From: Streptomyces caniferus
Lineage (GTDB): Bacteria > Actinomycetota > Actinomycetes > Streptomycetales > Streptomycetaceae
Assembly: GCF_009811555.1 (NCBI RefSeq)
Contig: NZ_BLIN01000005.1
Span: 3,047,501 to 3,111,500 of the forward strand
Reading direction: 5' to 3'
Length of the DNA stretch: 64,000 nucleotides
In this document: positions 43,657 through 53,788 of the stretch, piece after piece
Layout: every line of letters begins with the position of its first letter
Numbering within the stretch: the first letter of the stretch is position 1
Notes under the pieces: model-generated
Databases searched by the model: none
What the model was told of the DNA's origin: nothing
What the model saw: only the letters and a program-made list of their open reading frames with translations
Translations under genes and position numbers: made by a program

Positions 43657-44193
43657 TTGACTACCCCTTTCATACGTGCCTCATGGACCTCGATGCCGCT
43701 CTCGCCTCATGAAGCACGGCCGGCGCCATCGCTCGATCTGTCCTGGCGGCGGCCTTCGCAGTGCGCCGCGTCGCCTCCGGTGCGTACCGGGCCGCTTTCT
43801 GACCTCTGCTTTCCCGATAATTCAAGCAGTTCGAGAGTCTGCCCGGGAAGGCGCACAGTGCGGCGTCGGGAGCGGGCGGGGCATATTGCGACGCGAAATA
43901 CTATCACCATAAGAAAACGGTTGCGCATTACCGTCGGAAGAATTGACGGTAATGCGCAACGGGGCGCCAGGGTTTCGGCGGCAAGAATGTATCAGAAATC
44001 GCGGCGGTTCGGAATTGCGGCATCCGTTTGCGTGAAAAGAGGAGAGGGGTGAGGAAAGGGGAACGGGGTGATTTCGCCGGTGTTCCTGTACGGCCCGGGG
44101 TGGGCGAGGGCGGAGCGCGGGGCGGGCAGACGGACGCCCGGCGGGCTGGTGGACAGCCCGCCGGGCGGATGCGGTTCCCGATGGCCTACAGGG
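43657..44193. other. Spacer: ATP-binding protein promoter and PKS 3' region
   Basis: No gene is visible. 43657-43910 should hold the promoter of the ATP-binding gene. The strong terminator of the PKS operon is at 43920-43960, and about 230 bases of untranslated tail follow the PKS stop. Confidence 0.55.
43920..43960 (-). terminator. Terminator of the PKS operon
   Basis: A 16-bp perfect stem (GTTGCGCATTACCGTC and its mirror) with a nine-base loop; on the minus strand it is followed by CGTTTTCTTATGG. Unusually AT-rich for this genome. Confidence 0.85.
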
Positions 44194-47100
44194 CTAGTTC
44201 GCCGTCAGTTCCAGGCCCAGATGCTCGGCGATGCCGGCGGCGAGCGCGGCGAGGGTCGGGTGCTCCCAGACGAAGTTCCTCGGCAGGGAGATGGCGAAGG
44301 AGCGGTCGATGCGGACGCGCAGCTCCATGGCCAGGAGGGAGTCGAATCCCAGTGACTTCAGGGGCGTCTGCGGGTCGAGGGAGCTCTCCCCCAGCCGCAG
44401 CACGTCGCGGACGTGTCCGGCCAGATGCTCCTCCAGCGCCGCCCTTCTGGCCAGGCCGGGCGGCAGTGCCGCGAGCCGGGCCCGCATGTCCTCGGTCTCC
44501 TCGGCCTCGGGCGGTGCGGTCCGGTCCGGCGGCGCCTGTTCCGACACCTCGCCGAAGAACGGGAGATGACGGCCGGCGGGCGGGACCCAGGTGTCCGGCG
44601 GGCCGGGGATCACCCCGGTCTGCACCCGCCGGTGGGCCAGCAGCGTCCGCAGGGCCGCCAGGCCGTGGTCCGTGGGGATGGTGCGGTAGCCACGGCGGCT
44701 GAAGTCGGTGGCGACACCGATCTCGCCCCACGGCCCCCAGTTGACCGCGACCGTGGGCAGCCCCTGTGCGGAGCGCCAGGCCGCGAACCCGTCGAGCCAG
44801 GAGTTCGCCGCCGCGTAGGCGCCCTGGCCGGGGTTGCCCAGCAGCGAGGCCATCGAGGAGAACGCCGCGAACCAGTCCAGCGGATGGTCCTGGGTGGCGT
44901 GGTGGAGGTGCCAGGCGCCGACGACCTTCGGCATCCAGACCCGTTCCAGCTGGCCGTCGTCGACGTTGGTGATCACCGCGTCGTCCAGCACCATGGCGCA
45001 GTGCACCACCCCGCGCAGCCGGTACCCGTCGGTCACCGCGGTGGACACCAGCCGCCGGGCGACGTCCGGATCGGCGATGTCGCCCAGGACGACCGACACC
45101 TTCGCGGTTCTGCCGATCACCGTGGCGAGAGTCTGCGCGACGTCGGGCTCCGGGGCACTGCGGCCGTTGAGCACCACATGGCCGGCGCCGTGGGCCGCGA
45201 GCCATTTCGCCGTGGCCAGGCCCAGACCGCGCAGTCCGCCGGTGACGATGTAGGCGCCGCCCTCCTCCACGGGCATGTCCATCTCGGGCAGCACCGCGGG
45301 CGCTTCCCCGTCGTCGGGCACGGTCAGCACCAGCTTGCCGATGTGGTCGGCGGCCGCCATGGTGCGGAAGGCCGTGGTGGCCTCGGCGAGCGGATACTCC
45401 GTGCAGTGCAGGGGCTTGAGCCGCCCCTCCTCGAACGCGCCGAGCACCTCCTTCCACACCGTGGCGAAGGTGTCGGGGCGGTTGCGGTGCAGCTCGATCA
45501 GGTCGACGGTGCTCAGGGTGACGTTGTGCCGCAGCGGCAGCATGCCGAGCGGAGCGTCCGCCATGATGTCGCGCACCCCCAGCTCCACGAACCGGCCGAA
45601 GGGGCGCAGCGTCTCCAGGCCGGTGCGGATGGCCGCTCCGGACAGCGAGTTGAGGACGACGTCGACGCCCTCGCCGTTCGTCGCCTCGCGGGTGCGTTCG
45701 CCGAACTCCAGCGTGCGGGAGTCCATGACATGGCGGATGCCCATGCCCCGCAGATAGCGGCGCTTGTCCTCGCTGCCGGCCGTGGCCAGCACCTCGGCGC
45801 CCAGCAGCCGGGCCACCGCGATGGCCGCCAGACCGGTGCCGCCGGTGGCGGAGTGGATCAGCACCCGTTCCCCGGCGGCGAGCCGGGCGACCGAACGCAG
45901 CGCGTACCAGGCGGTCAGGAAGGCGATCGGGAGCCCGGCCGCGGCGACCGGTTCGATGCCGAAGGGGACGGGGGCGACCGCGTCGGCGGGGAGCGTCAGG
46001 AACGACCCGAACGCTCCGCCGCGCAGATCGACGGCGATCACCTCGTCCCCGACCTGGGGACGCTCCACCCCGGCGCCGACCGCGCTGACCACACCGGAGC
46101 ATTCGAAACCGATCCGGTAGCGGACGTCCAGGTCGCCGGGGAGCAGGCCCATCGCCGTGAGGACATCACGGAAGTTGAGGCCGGCGGCGGTGACCCGCAC
46201 CTCGACCTCGCCGGGCGCCGGCGCGCGGCGGCCGGTGACGGCGTACTCCAGGCTCGACAGATCGCCCAGCCGGCTCGCGCGCAGCCGGAAGCCGTCCGCG
46301 CCGTACCGCACGGTGCAGGGGGTGGCGGTCCGGTCCTGTCCGTCGTCCGGCACGGCGTGTTGCAGCCGGGCGACGTGCCGGCCGCCCGCACGCAGGGCGA
46401 CCTCGTCGTCGTCCGCGTCCGCCAGCAGCTCCAGGGCCACGTCCTCGGGGTCGGCGTCGTGCGGGTCGGCGTCCACCAGCACAGGCCGGACCTCGGGGTG
46501 TTCCAGCGCGGCGACCCGCAGCAGGCCGCGCACCGCGCTCTGCCCGAGATCGACCTCGTCGGCCGGCAGCACGCTGCGGGCGCCCCGCGTGACGACGTAC
46601 AGGCGCGGCGACGAGGAGGTGGCGGTGATCGCCTGGACGGCGCCGAGCAGCCGGCGGGTGCGCCACAGGGACTGCACCGTCGGCTCTCCGCCCTGGGCGC
46701 GTCCGCACACCAGGACCACCCCGCGCGGGGTTTCGAGGGTGGCGGCCAGGCGGCCGCTGAGGGCTTCGCGGAACGCGCCGAGCGAGGTGTCGTCCAGCGG
46801 GCGGTCCCAGACCACCGTGCGGGCGCAGTGGGAGCGCAGCGCGGCGGCCAGCGCCTGGGCCGAGCCGTCCGCTTCGCCCACGACGACCCAGCTCCCCGGC
46901 GCCCGGCCGCCGTCCGGCGCCGCACGGGGTGCGGACTTCCAGGCGATGTCGAGGAGCCAGTCGTCGACCTCCGGGGTCTCGCGCACGGCCCGCCGGGCGA
47001 AGCGCAGACCGTTGACGAGGAGGACCACGGCGCCGCTGTCGTCCAGGAGGCGCACATTGGCCACGATGGCCTGCGCGGTGATCTCGCTGACGTGCGCGTG

Positions 47101-50100
47101 GCAGTACACGGCGGTCGTGGGATCGCCGAGGATGCGTACCGCCTGCATGCTCACCGGCAGCACCAGCGCCGGGTCGTCCTCGCTGATCAGGGGTGCCACG
47201 GCGAGCTGGGCACAGACGTCGAGGAGGACGGGGTGGACCGGCAGGCCCGGCGGCGGGGTGCAGGCCTGGGGCGGTACCGCGACCTTGGCCCAGAAGCTGT
47301 CGTTGTGGCGGCCGGCGTGCAGTTCGAGGACACCGGTGAACGCCGGGCCGTGCTCCAGGCCGCGGCGGCGCAGGCTCTCGTAGAGCGCGTCCGGCTCCAG
47401 GCGCAGCGGATGGCGCAGGCTCATCGCGTCGACGGATCTCGGCCGCAGCTCGGGCCGTACGGTCAGCCGGTGCAGCACCGCGTCGGCCTGCACCTCCCAG
47501 TCGCCGCTCTCGTTCCGGGCGAGGATCTCGCAGTGCGCCCGGTCCGGTGCGGTCATCGTGACGGCGGTCGAGACCTCGGTGTCCGGGCCGAGCCGCAGCA
47601 GCTGGGTGAAGTGGACGTCGGTGACCTCCACTTCGTGCGGTGCCGCGCCGAAGACCTCGCAGGCGGCCGAGAGCGCCAGTCCGCAGTGCGCCGCCCCGGG
47701 GAGGACGGCGTTGCCGTGCACCCGGTGGTCGCCCAGCCAGGGCAGTGCCCCGGTGCCGGCGTCGGCACGCCAGCTGTGCCGCGCGGGTTCGCCGGGGAAC
47801 TCGGTGTGGTGGCCGGGCAGCTGGGCCCTGGGGGCGTCGGCGGCCTGCGCGGGCGGGGCGGCGTCGGCCCAGTGGTGGCGGCGGTCGAAGGTGACGGTGG
47901 GGGCGTCCACGAGGCTGCCCTCGCCGTAGAGGCGCCGCCAGTTCACCGGCACGGCGGCGCAGTGCAGCGCGGCGAGCTGGGTACGGAACGTGGCCTGCTC
48001 GTCCTCCTCGCGGCGCAGCGTGGGCAGGACGACGGGCTCCGCGACGAGCCCGGCCAGGCTCCGCTCGACGGAGTGGGTGACCACGGGGTGGGGCGAGATC
48101 TCGGTGTAGACCACGTGGCGGTCGGCCGCGGCGGCCGCCACCGCCTCGGCGAAGCGCACCGGGCGGCGCAGGTTGTCGCACCAGTAGTCGGCGTCGAAGG
48201 CCGGCGTCTCCCCGGCCTCGACGACCGTCGAGTAGAACGGCACCTTGGGCGACCGCGGATCCAGACCGGCCAGGGCCGACCGCAGGGCCGGCAGCACCGG
48301 GTCCACCAGCGGACAGTGCGAGGCGACGTCCACGGCGATCGGGAAGACCGGGATCTTCCGGGCCTCCCAGGCGGCGGCCAGCCGGCTCACCTCCGTGGTC
48401 CGGCCGGCCACGACGGTGGAGTCGGGCGCGGAGAGGACGGCGACGGACACGGTGTCGGCCGCGCTGTCCGCGAGTTCCGCCCGCACCGTGGCGGCGTCCA
48501 GGCCGACGCTCAGCATGCTGCCGGAGCCGGCGATGTCGCTCAGCAGTCCGGAGCGCCGGCAGATCACCCGGACCCCGTCGGCCAGTGTCAGCGCACCGGC
48601 CACCACCGCCGCCGCGACCTCGCCCATCGAGTGCCCGATGACCGCGGCGGGTTCGACGCCGTACGAGCGCCAGGTGGCGGCGAGGGCGATCTGCAGGGCG
48701 AACAGGACCGGCTGCACCGTGCCGCACCCGTGGACCGGCTGTCCGCGCCGCACCACGTCGAGGACGGAGACCTCGCTCTGCGCCTTGATCAGCTCGTCGA
48801 CCTCGGTCAGCGCGTCGAGGAAGGCCGGTTCGGTCCTCAGCAGTCCGCGCCCCATGCCGGGCCACTGGGAGCCCTGGCCGGAAAAGACCCACACCGGTTG
48901 CCGCTCCACGGCGGCGCCCACGGCGCCGGTCACGACCCCGGGGTTCCGCTGCCCGGACGCGAAGGACCGCAGGGAAGCCAGGAGTTCGCGGCGTGCGGAG
49001 GCCACCACGCCCAGCCGCCCGTGACCGGCGCAGCGCCGGAGGGCGAGAGTGTGCGCGAGGTCGCGCAGCGGCACGTTCGCGCCGTCGCCCTCCATCCAGT
49101 CCGCGAGCCGGGTGGCCGCGGCCGGCAGTACGTCGGGCGAGCCTGCCGACACGAGGAAGACCTCGGACGCCCCCTGGGCCGGCCGGCCGGGGCCCTGGTG
49201 ACGGACGGCCGGGCGGTCCGGGGCCTGTTCCAGCAGGACGTGGGCGTTGGTTCCCGAGAAGCCGAAGGAGGAGACGGCGGCCAGCCGGGTGACCGTCCTC
49301 AGGGGCCAGGCGGACAGCTCCGTGGGGACGAAGAAGCGGGTGCCCGCCGCGGAGATGGCCGGGTTCCAGCGCCGGAAGTGCAGGTTCGCGGGGATGGTGC
49401 CGCGCTGCAGGCACAGCACGCTTTTGATCAGTCCGGTGATGCCGGCGGCCGGTTCGAGGTGCCCGACGTTGGTCTTCACCGACGTCAGGGCGCAGCGGCC
49501 CGGTCCGTTGCCGTAGACCTCGGCGAGGCTGGCGAACTCGATCGGGTCGCCCACCGGGGTGCCCGTGCCGTGGGCCTCGACCATGCCCACGTCCCGCGGG
49601 TCGACGCCGGCCTGCCGGAGGGCCTCCTGGTAGAGGGCCGTCTGGGCGGTCACCGACGGGGCGGCCAGCCCTTCGGACGAGCCGTCCTGGTTGGTGGCCG
49701 AGCCGCGCAGCACCGCCAGGACCCGGTCACCGTCCCGTACGGCGTCGGAGAGACGTTTCAGCACCACGACGCCGCAGCCCTCGCCCCGTACGAACCCGTC
49801 GGCGCCGGCGTCGAAGGTCCGGCAGCGCCCGCCGGCCGACAGCATGCCCATCCTGGCGAAGGACCGGGTGATGCGCGGCTGGAAGCTCAGGGTGACGCCG
49901 CCGGCGAGCGCGAGGTCGCACTCGCCGTCGGCCAGCGCCCGGCGTGCCATGTGCACGGCCACCAGCGAGGAGGAACAGGCGGTGTCCAGCGCCACGCACG
50001 GGCCCTGCAGACCGAGCAGGTAGGAGATCCGGCCGGCCGCCACACAGTGGCCGTTGGTCAGGATCGACCCCTCCAGTTCCTGGGGATGCCCGGCCAGACG

Positions 50101-50547
50101 GTCCATGTAGTCGCTGTAGCTGATGCCGGCGAAGACGGCCGTCGGGGTGCCGTTCATCCGGTCCGGTGGCAGGCCGGCGTGTTCCAGGGCCTCCCAGGTG
50201 ACTTCCAGCAGCAGGCGGTGCTGGGGGTCCAGGACGTCGGCCTCCCGGCCCGCGACGCCGAAGAAGGCGGCGTCGAAGCCCGTCACATCGCGCAGGAAGC
50301 CGCCCTGACGGGGGGTCGGTGCCCGGCTCCCCGGTCCCGGGGAGTCGAGGGAGTCCTCCGGGACGAGGCGCCGGCGCTCGGCGGGCAGTTCGCCCACCGC
50401 GTCCCGCTCCTCGACCAGCAGCCGCCACAGGGCGGCGGGCGAGTCGGTGTCGCCGGGCAGCCGGCATCCCATGCCGATCACGGCGATCTGTTCCGTCTCG
50501 TGGGGGGGTCGCATCTCGGCTGTCGAGCCGTGCATGTCGTTGCTCAT
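44194..50547 (-). CDS. Fully reducing type I polyketide synthase, KS-AT-DH-ER-KR-ACP
   Basis: ATG 50547 (GGAG upstream; an in-frame start at 50586 is less likely) gives 2,117 residues. The order is KS ~21-440 (Cys191 in [11 protein letters not shown]; His326 [10 protein letters not shown]; His363 [10 protein letters not shown]), then AT ~555-860 (Ser640 in GHSMGEV). VASH at ~741 in place of HAFH suggests methylmalonyl-CoA. DH follows at ~925-1215 (HxxxGxxxxP at His941; [10 protein letters not shown]), ER ~1440-1740 ([15 protein letters not shown]), KR ~1760-1950 ([15 protein letters not shown]) and one ACP (~2040-2110; Ser2070 in LGFDSLL). All catalytic motifs look intact. There is no thioesterase, reductase or docking domain. 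A single fully reducing module with mycobacterial-style order may work iteratively to make a branched saturated chain. Confidence 0.93.
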   Translation of the reverse strand: MSNDMHGSTAEMRPPHETEQIAVIGMGCRLPGDTDSPAALWRLLVEERDAVGELPAERRRLVPEDSLDSPGPGSRAPTPRQGGFLRDVTGFDAAFFGVAGREADVLDPQHRLLLEVTWEALEHAGLPPDRMNGTPTAVFAGISYSDYMDRLAGHPQELEGSILTNGHCVAAGRISYLLGLQGPCVALDTACSSSLVAVHMARRALADGECDLALAGGVTLSFQPRITRSFARMGMLSAGGRCRTFDAGADGFVRGEGCGVVVLKRLSDAVRDGDRVLAVLRGSATNQDGSSEGLAAPSVTAQTALYQEALRQAGVDPRDVGMVEAHGTGTPVGDPIEFASLAEVYGNGPGRCALTSVKTNVGHLEPAAGITGLIKSVLCLQRGTIPANLHFRRWNPAISAAGTRFFVPTELSAWPLRTVTRLAAVSSFGFSGTNAHVLLEQAPDRPAVRHQGPGRPAQGASEVFLVSAGSPDVLPAAATRLADWMEGDGANVPLRDLAHTLALRRCAGHGRLGVVASARRELLASLRSFASGQRNPGVVTGAVGAAVERQPVWVFSGQGSQWPGMGRGLLRTEPAFLDALTEVDELIKAQSEVSVLDVVRRGQPVHGCGTVQPVLFALQIALAATWRSYGVEPAAVIGHSMGEVAAAVVAGALTLADGVRVICRRSGLLSDIAGSGSMLSVGLDAATVRAELADSAADTVSVAVLSAPDSTVVAGRTTEVSRLAAAWEARKIPVFPIAVDVASHCPLVDPVLPALRSALAGLDPRSPKVPFYSTVVEAGETPAFDADYWCDNLRRPVRFAEAVAAAAADRHVVYTEISPHPVVTHSVERSLAGLVAEPVVLPTLRREEDEQATFRTQLAALHCAAVPVNWRRLYGEGSLVDAPTVTFDRRHHWADAAPPAQAADAPRAQLPGHHTEFPGEPARHSWRADAGTGALPWLGDHRVHGNAVLPGAAHCGLALSAACEVFGAAPHEVEVTDVHFTQLLRLGPDTEVSTAVTMTAPDRAHCEILARNESGDWEVQADAVLHRLTVRPELRPRSVDAMSLRHPLRLEPDALYESLRRRGLEHGPAFTGVLELHAGRHNDSFWAKVAVPPQACTPPPGLPVHPVLLDVCAQLAVAPLISEDDPALVLPVSMQAVRILGDPTTAVYCHAHVSEITAQAIVANVRLLDDSGAVVLLVNGLRFARRAVRETPEVDDWLLDIAWKSAPRAAPDGGRAPGSWVVVGEADGSAQALAAALRSHCARTVVWDRPLDDTSLGAFREALSGRLAATLETPRGVVLVCGRAQGGEPTVQSLWRTRRLLGAVQAITATSSSPRLYVVTRGARSVLPADEVDLGQSAVRGLLRVAALEHPEVRPVLVDADPHDADPEDVALELLADADDDEVALRAGGRHVARLQHAVPDDGQDRTATPCTVRYGADGFRLRASRLGDLSSLEYAVTGRRAPAPGEVEVRVTAAGLNFRDVLTAMGLLPGDLDVRYRIGFECSGVVSAVGAGVERPQVGDEVIAVDLRGGAFGSFLTLPADAVAPVPFGIEPVAAAGLPIAFLTAWYALRSVARLAAGERVLIHSATGGTGLAAIAVARLLGAEVLATAGSEDKRRYLRGMGIRHVMDSRTLEFGERTREATNGEGVDVVLNSLSGAAIRTGLETLRPFGRFVELGVRDIMADAPLGMLPLRHNVTLSTVDLIELHRNRPDTFATVWKEVLGAFEEGRLKPLHCTEYPLAEATTAFRTMAAADHIGKLVLTVPDDGEAPAVLPEMDMPVEEGGAYIVTGGLRGLGLATAKWLAAHGAGHVVLNGRSAPEPDVAQTLATVIGRTAKVSVVLGDIADPDVARRLVSTAVTDGYRLRGVVHCAMVLDDAVITNVDDGQLERVWMPKVVGAWHLHHATQDHPLDWFAAFSSMASLLGNPGQGAYAAANSWLDGFAAWRSAQGLPTVAVNWGPWGEIGVATDFSRRGYRTIPTDHGLAALRTLLAHRRVQTGVIPGPPDTWVPPAGRHLPFFGEVSEQAPPDRTAPPEAEETEDMRARLAALPPGLARRAALEEHLAGHVRDVLRLGESSLDPQTPLKSLGFDSLLAMELRVRIDRSFAISLPRNFVWEHPTLAALAAGIAEHLGLELTAN

Positions 50548-50582
50548 CGGGTCTCCGTACGTGGGAGGTGATCTGCCCGTGG

Positions 50583-51917
50583 TCACACGGCTTCCGGACT
50601 GCCGAGGAGAATGGCGTTCTTCACGCCGCCGACCTGGTAGTTGAAGCTCAGCGCGTAGTCGAAGTCGAGCGGCCGCGGCCGCACGCCGGGGACGGGGTCG
50701 AAGGGCAGCCCGTCGGCCGGCTGCTCGCAGTTGGCGGTGGGGCAGACCTGCCCGCGCTCCATCATCATCAGCGTCATGGCGACGCCCAGGCAGCCGGCCG
50801 GTGCGCCGTTGTGGCCGAAGCAGCCTTCCTGGGACGTCATCAGCACGTCGCCGTCGGGCCCGTAGAGCTCCTTGATGGCGTTCGCCTCGAAGGCGGTGAC
50901 GACGACATTGCCGTCACTGCCGCCGTGCACGTACGGCACGTCGTCGATCCGCCAGCGGTCGCCGAGGCAGCGGCGGACGGCGCTGACGAGTTCCGCGCCG
51001 GTGTCGTCGCACGCGAGGGGGTTGGCCAGCCCGTCGCGGGTCATGGCGGTGGCCAGCACCTGGCCGTAGACGTGCGCCCCGCGCCGGGCGGCGTGTTCCC
51101 GGCTCTCCATGATCACGGTGGCCGCGCCCTCGCCGTGGTTGATGCAGTCCGCCCGGCGGTCGTAGGGCCGCATGAGGGAGGTGAAGGACGGCAGCAGTTC
51201 CGGCATGTCGGTGGTGCGGAGCGCGTCGTAGGTCTGCTGGGCCCCGCTCAGCAGCCGTTGGATGTTCTGGATGAGGTGGACGTTGAAGACGTCGACCCCG
51301 GTCACGACCGCGATGTCGACCTCGCCGTGGGCGATCATCCGCCGGGCGTTGCCGATCTGGACGGCGGACGAGGCACAGCCGCACGAGACGGTGTAGCAGG
51401 GGCCGTTGGACTGCGTCAGCGCCGCCTGCACCAGGGCGACATCGGACGGCGTCACGGCTTGTTGCGCCGCGACGAACAACTCCATGGCCTCCGGTGCGGA
51501 GGTTTTCCCGGGATCGGCACTCAGCACCGAAAGATAGCTTTCGACATTCGAGTCCACTCCCCCGCGGCCGACCAGAATCGCGGCTTCTCCCAGGGCGCCG
51601 CCGCAGAATGTCAGCCCGGCATCCGTGGTGGCCTCCGCCATCGACACCAGCCCGAATCGGTGCGCCGAGGTGTAATGCTGGGAGAAGAACGGCGGGACGT
51701 CCGGGAGGCGTTCGTCGAACATCTCCCGGGTGAGCTCGACCGAGCCGTAGTAGACCTCGTCACGCTTGAGGCAGGACCGGCCGTTGGAAACGACGTCCCA
51801 CATGTCGTCGGCGGTGAAGACCGGCTCCGTACGACCGGGCAGGCAGAATCCGACCCCGGTCACCACCACATCCCGGCCGTCGCTCCAGCTTTTGTCTTTA
51901 CCAGCTTCTCGGTTCAC
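50583..51917 (-). CDS. Stand-alone FabF-like ketosynthase
   Basis: GTG 51917 (GGAG seven bases upstream) gives 444 residues. The thiolase fold has Cys181 in VSCGCASSAVQ, His331 in YVHGGSDGNVVVT (usually HGTGTxxND) and His369 in GCFGHNGAPAGCLG, so the Cys-His-His triad is complete. The strand around VVVTGVGFCLPGRTEPVF is typical of type II KS/CLF. The HGGSDGN motif sets it apart from housekeeping FabF. It ends 35 bases before the PKS start. It may supply a starter or perform one condensation for the PKS; no ACP or malonyltransferase gene accompanies it. Confidence 0.88.
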   Translation of the reverse strand: MNREAGKDKSWSDGRDVVVTGVGFCLPGRTEPVFTADDMWDVVSNGRSCLKRDEVYYGSVELTREMFDERLPDVPPFFSQHYTSAHRFGLVSMAEATTDAGLTFCGGALGEAAILVGRGGVDSNVESYLSVLSADPGKTSAPEAMELFVAAQQAVTPSDVALVQAALTQSNGPCYTVSCGCASSAVQIGNARRMIAHGEVDIAVVTGVDVFNVHLIQNIQRLLSGAQQTYDALRTTDMPELLPSFTSLMRPYDRRADCINHGEGAATVIMESREHAARRGAHVYGQVLATAMTRDGLANPLACDDTGAELVSAVRRCLGDRWRIDDVPYVHGGSDGNVVVTAFEANAIKELYGPDGDVLMTSQEGCFGHNGAPAGCLGVAMTLMMMERGQVCPTANCEQPADGLPFDPVPGVRPRPLDFDYALSFNYQVGGVKNAILLGSPEAV

Positions 51918-51996
51918 GACTGGACTCCGTCCCTCATGAGGTTCAACATGGTCGTTCTCCTCTGCACATCGCTTTCTTCCTGGAGACGCACAGCAC

Positions 51997-52203
51997 CTAT
52001 TCGGCGATTCGTGTGCGGTAACACCAGCGATACACAGGGACCGGTTCTCCGCCCAAGTCCGCGTACTCGCCGTAGAATTCGAAACGCTCGTAGCCGTTGC
52101 CCCGCAGGATCCTTATCGGATCGCCCGCATTGTCGCGCGCGTGCTGCGGCAGGCCATTTCCCTCCGGCCCGTCGACGAGGATCACCATTCTTCGTTGCGC
52201 CAT
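51997..52203 (-). CDS. Small DUF5988-like protein leading the PKS operon
   Basis: ATG 52203 with GGAGGACAGC upstream gives 68 residues. The start MAQRRMVILVDGPEG is followed by ILRGNGYERFEFYGEY and PVYRWCYRTRIAE. It has no signal peptide or membrane span. The short beta-rich layout and the YERFE...YRWCYRT pattern match a DUF5988 family I recall beside Streptomyces biosynthetic genes. It is the first gene of the operon, 79 bases before the ketosynthase. Function is unknown; partner or accessory protein of the ketosynthase is a guess from position. Confidence 0.75.
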   Translation of the reverse strand: MAQRRMVILVDGPEGNGLPQHARDNAGDPIRILRGNGYERFEFYGEYADLGGEPVPVYRWCYRTRIAE

Positions 52204-53788
52204 GCTGTCCTCCGGTGTTCTGTCGCAGTGGGTTTTCTGGGGAGGCTTCGGATGTGCGGTCGGGGGAACCCGGGTGCAGATCACTGCGGGGCGGCGGACC
52301 GGGCGGGGCCCGGGCGGCTGCGGAAAAGGACCGGGTGTCCCCGGGGGCGCGGTGGAACAGTGGCCGGCCGGCCTCAGAGGGCCGGCCGGGCTCCGTGGAG
52401 GGAGGCCGGCAGGGGGGTGCCGGCGGGGCGGGGGGCCGGGTGCCGGGTGCCGTCCGGGACCACTGCGGTCGCGGGGACGGCCGGACGGGAGCTGCCCCGG
52501 ACGTCCTCCGTGGGACCGTCCGGATGGCCGGTGGCGCCGTCGGAACTCGTCGGCGCGTTCCCGTCCCCGATGGCCAGGCCTCGGCCGTGGACCGGGGAAT
52601 TCCCCTTGGGAAAGGCCGAGTGGGGGGTCATCGTGCGGTCCTGGACGGCGGGTGCGACATGCGGCCCTGACGTCGGAACCGGCGTGGGTTCGTGCGGGAG
52701 CCCTGCGGAACCGGCGCTCTCGTCGCCGTACGGACCGTGGGGCGGGCGGCTGCGGAACGGTACCGGCGGCCACGCGGAGCGGCAGGCCGGGGATGTCGCG
52801 CCGCCCGGGGCGGCGAGCACCGGCGTGGCGCCGGGGGCGTGAGGGGCGTGGCACCGCCGGACCGGGAAGAGACCGGCGCTGTCGTGGTGAGGCCCGGGGT
52901 CAAGGCGCGTAGACCGTTGACCCAGCGAAGGATGGAAATGGTTCGCATGAAGCCCCCTGACCGAATGTGGGGGCCGATCAGCCGGTGCCGACGAATCGGC
53001 ACCGGCTGACGGATCCAAAACCCTCTACCGGGGACGCCCATACGGCATCTCGGTCTGACCGCAACCAGGCGCTGGGCCGGGCCAACGGGTAGGCCAGGTG
53101 CCGCTCCCCGGAGAGGATGGGCGGCCCACCGGTTGGATGCGACTAGTTATCCATGCGGCTCGTCGGGCTACAACAGTCAACCGATAAGGCCACCCGTTCG
53201 GAGCAGCGCGAAAAGAAGGAACTCGTACCAACTTGCGCAATGGCCTGAGGAGATGCCTTTATTCCATCCATGACTGATGAAGCGTTTGATTGCTCACTGC
53301 TCCCGCTCGGTGGCGCAGAAGAACCGTGCGCAGCAGCGAGCGCGTCGCTTGTCATTCTTGTGCGTGGAACGCGGCGACAGCCGACGTACTGTCAATAGGC
53401 GCCGGTCACCTACGGCGATGACGGGACACCGGAAGTCACCACAGCATCGGCAACGCCCCCGCCGCATGCGCAACTCCTGTCCCTCATAACCGAGTTGGAG
53501 AGGATTTTCATATTCTCCCGTGCGGGTGACGGAGTCACGGGAGGCCTCCGGTACGGCACCGTCCGCACCGGCGAGTCCGGTCCTTTTCGCCGACCTTGGA
53601 CAGCTGTTGTCCCCTCCCTCGGCGAACGGCACGCCAAAGCCCTCTCCGCCGGAGCCCGCAGTTCACCGCACCGCCCACAGGCATGAAGTCAGCACGATTC
53701 CCCGACGCCGGTTCCACGCTCCAGAGCGAATCACGCCAGCAGTACCGGGCGGCCGAATAACTCCTCAGCAGACAAGGGTGATTCGATA
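52204..53788. other. Gene-poor region upstream of the PKS operon
   Basis: No recognisable gene in 1,585 bases. The minus frame 52374-52631 (85 codons from ATG, GC-rich third positions, Pro/His/Gly-rich, starting MTPHSAFPKGN) might be a small gene; a longer coding-like bias runs up to about 52920. Above 53140 the GC content falls noticeably. A hairpin CTCCCGTG/CACGGGAG lies at 53515-53543. The promoter of the PKS operon should lie in 52204-52600. Confidence 0.5.
52978..53009. terminator. Strong hairpin in the gene-poor region
   Basis: A 14-bp perfect stem TCAGCCGGTGCCGA with a four-base CGAA loop. Which transcript it ends is not clear. Confidence 0.6.

Noticed and set aside
44413..50571. A 2,052-codon plus-strand frame opposite the PKS.
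   Set aside because: Complete antisense of a multidomain PKS with intact motifs; no recognisable domain in the plus frame.
52692..53009. A plus-strand frame ending inside the 52978-53009 hairpin as a short peptide gene.
   Set aside because: Third-position bias favours the minus strand there and no ribosome site precedes a plausible start; kept only as part of the gene-poor region.
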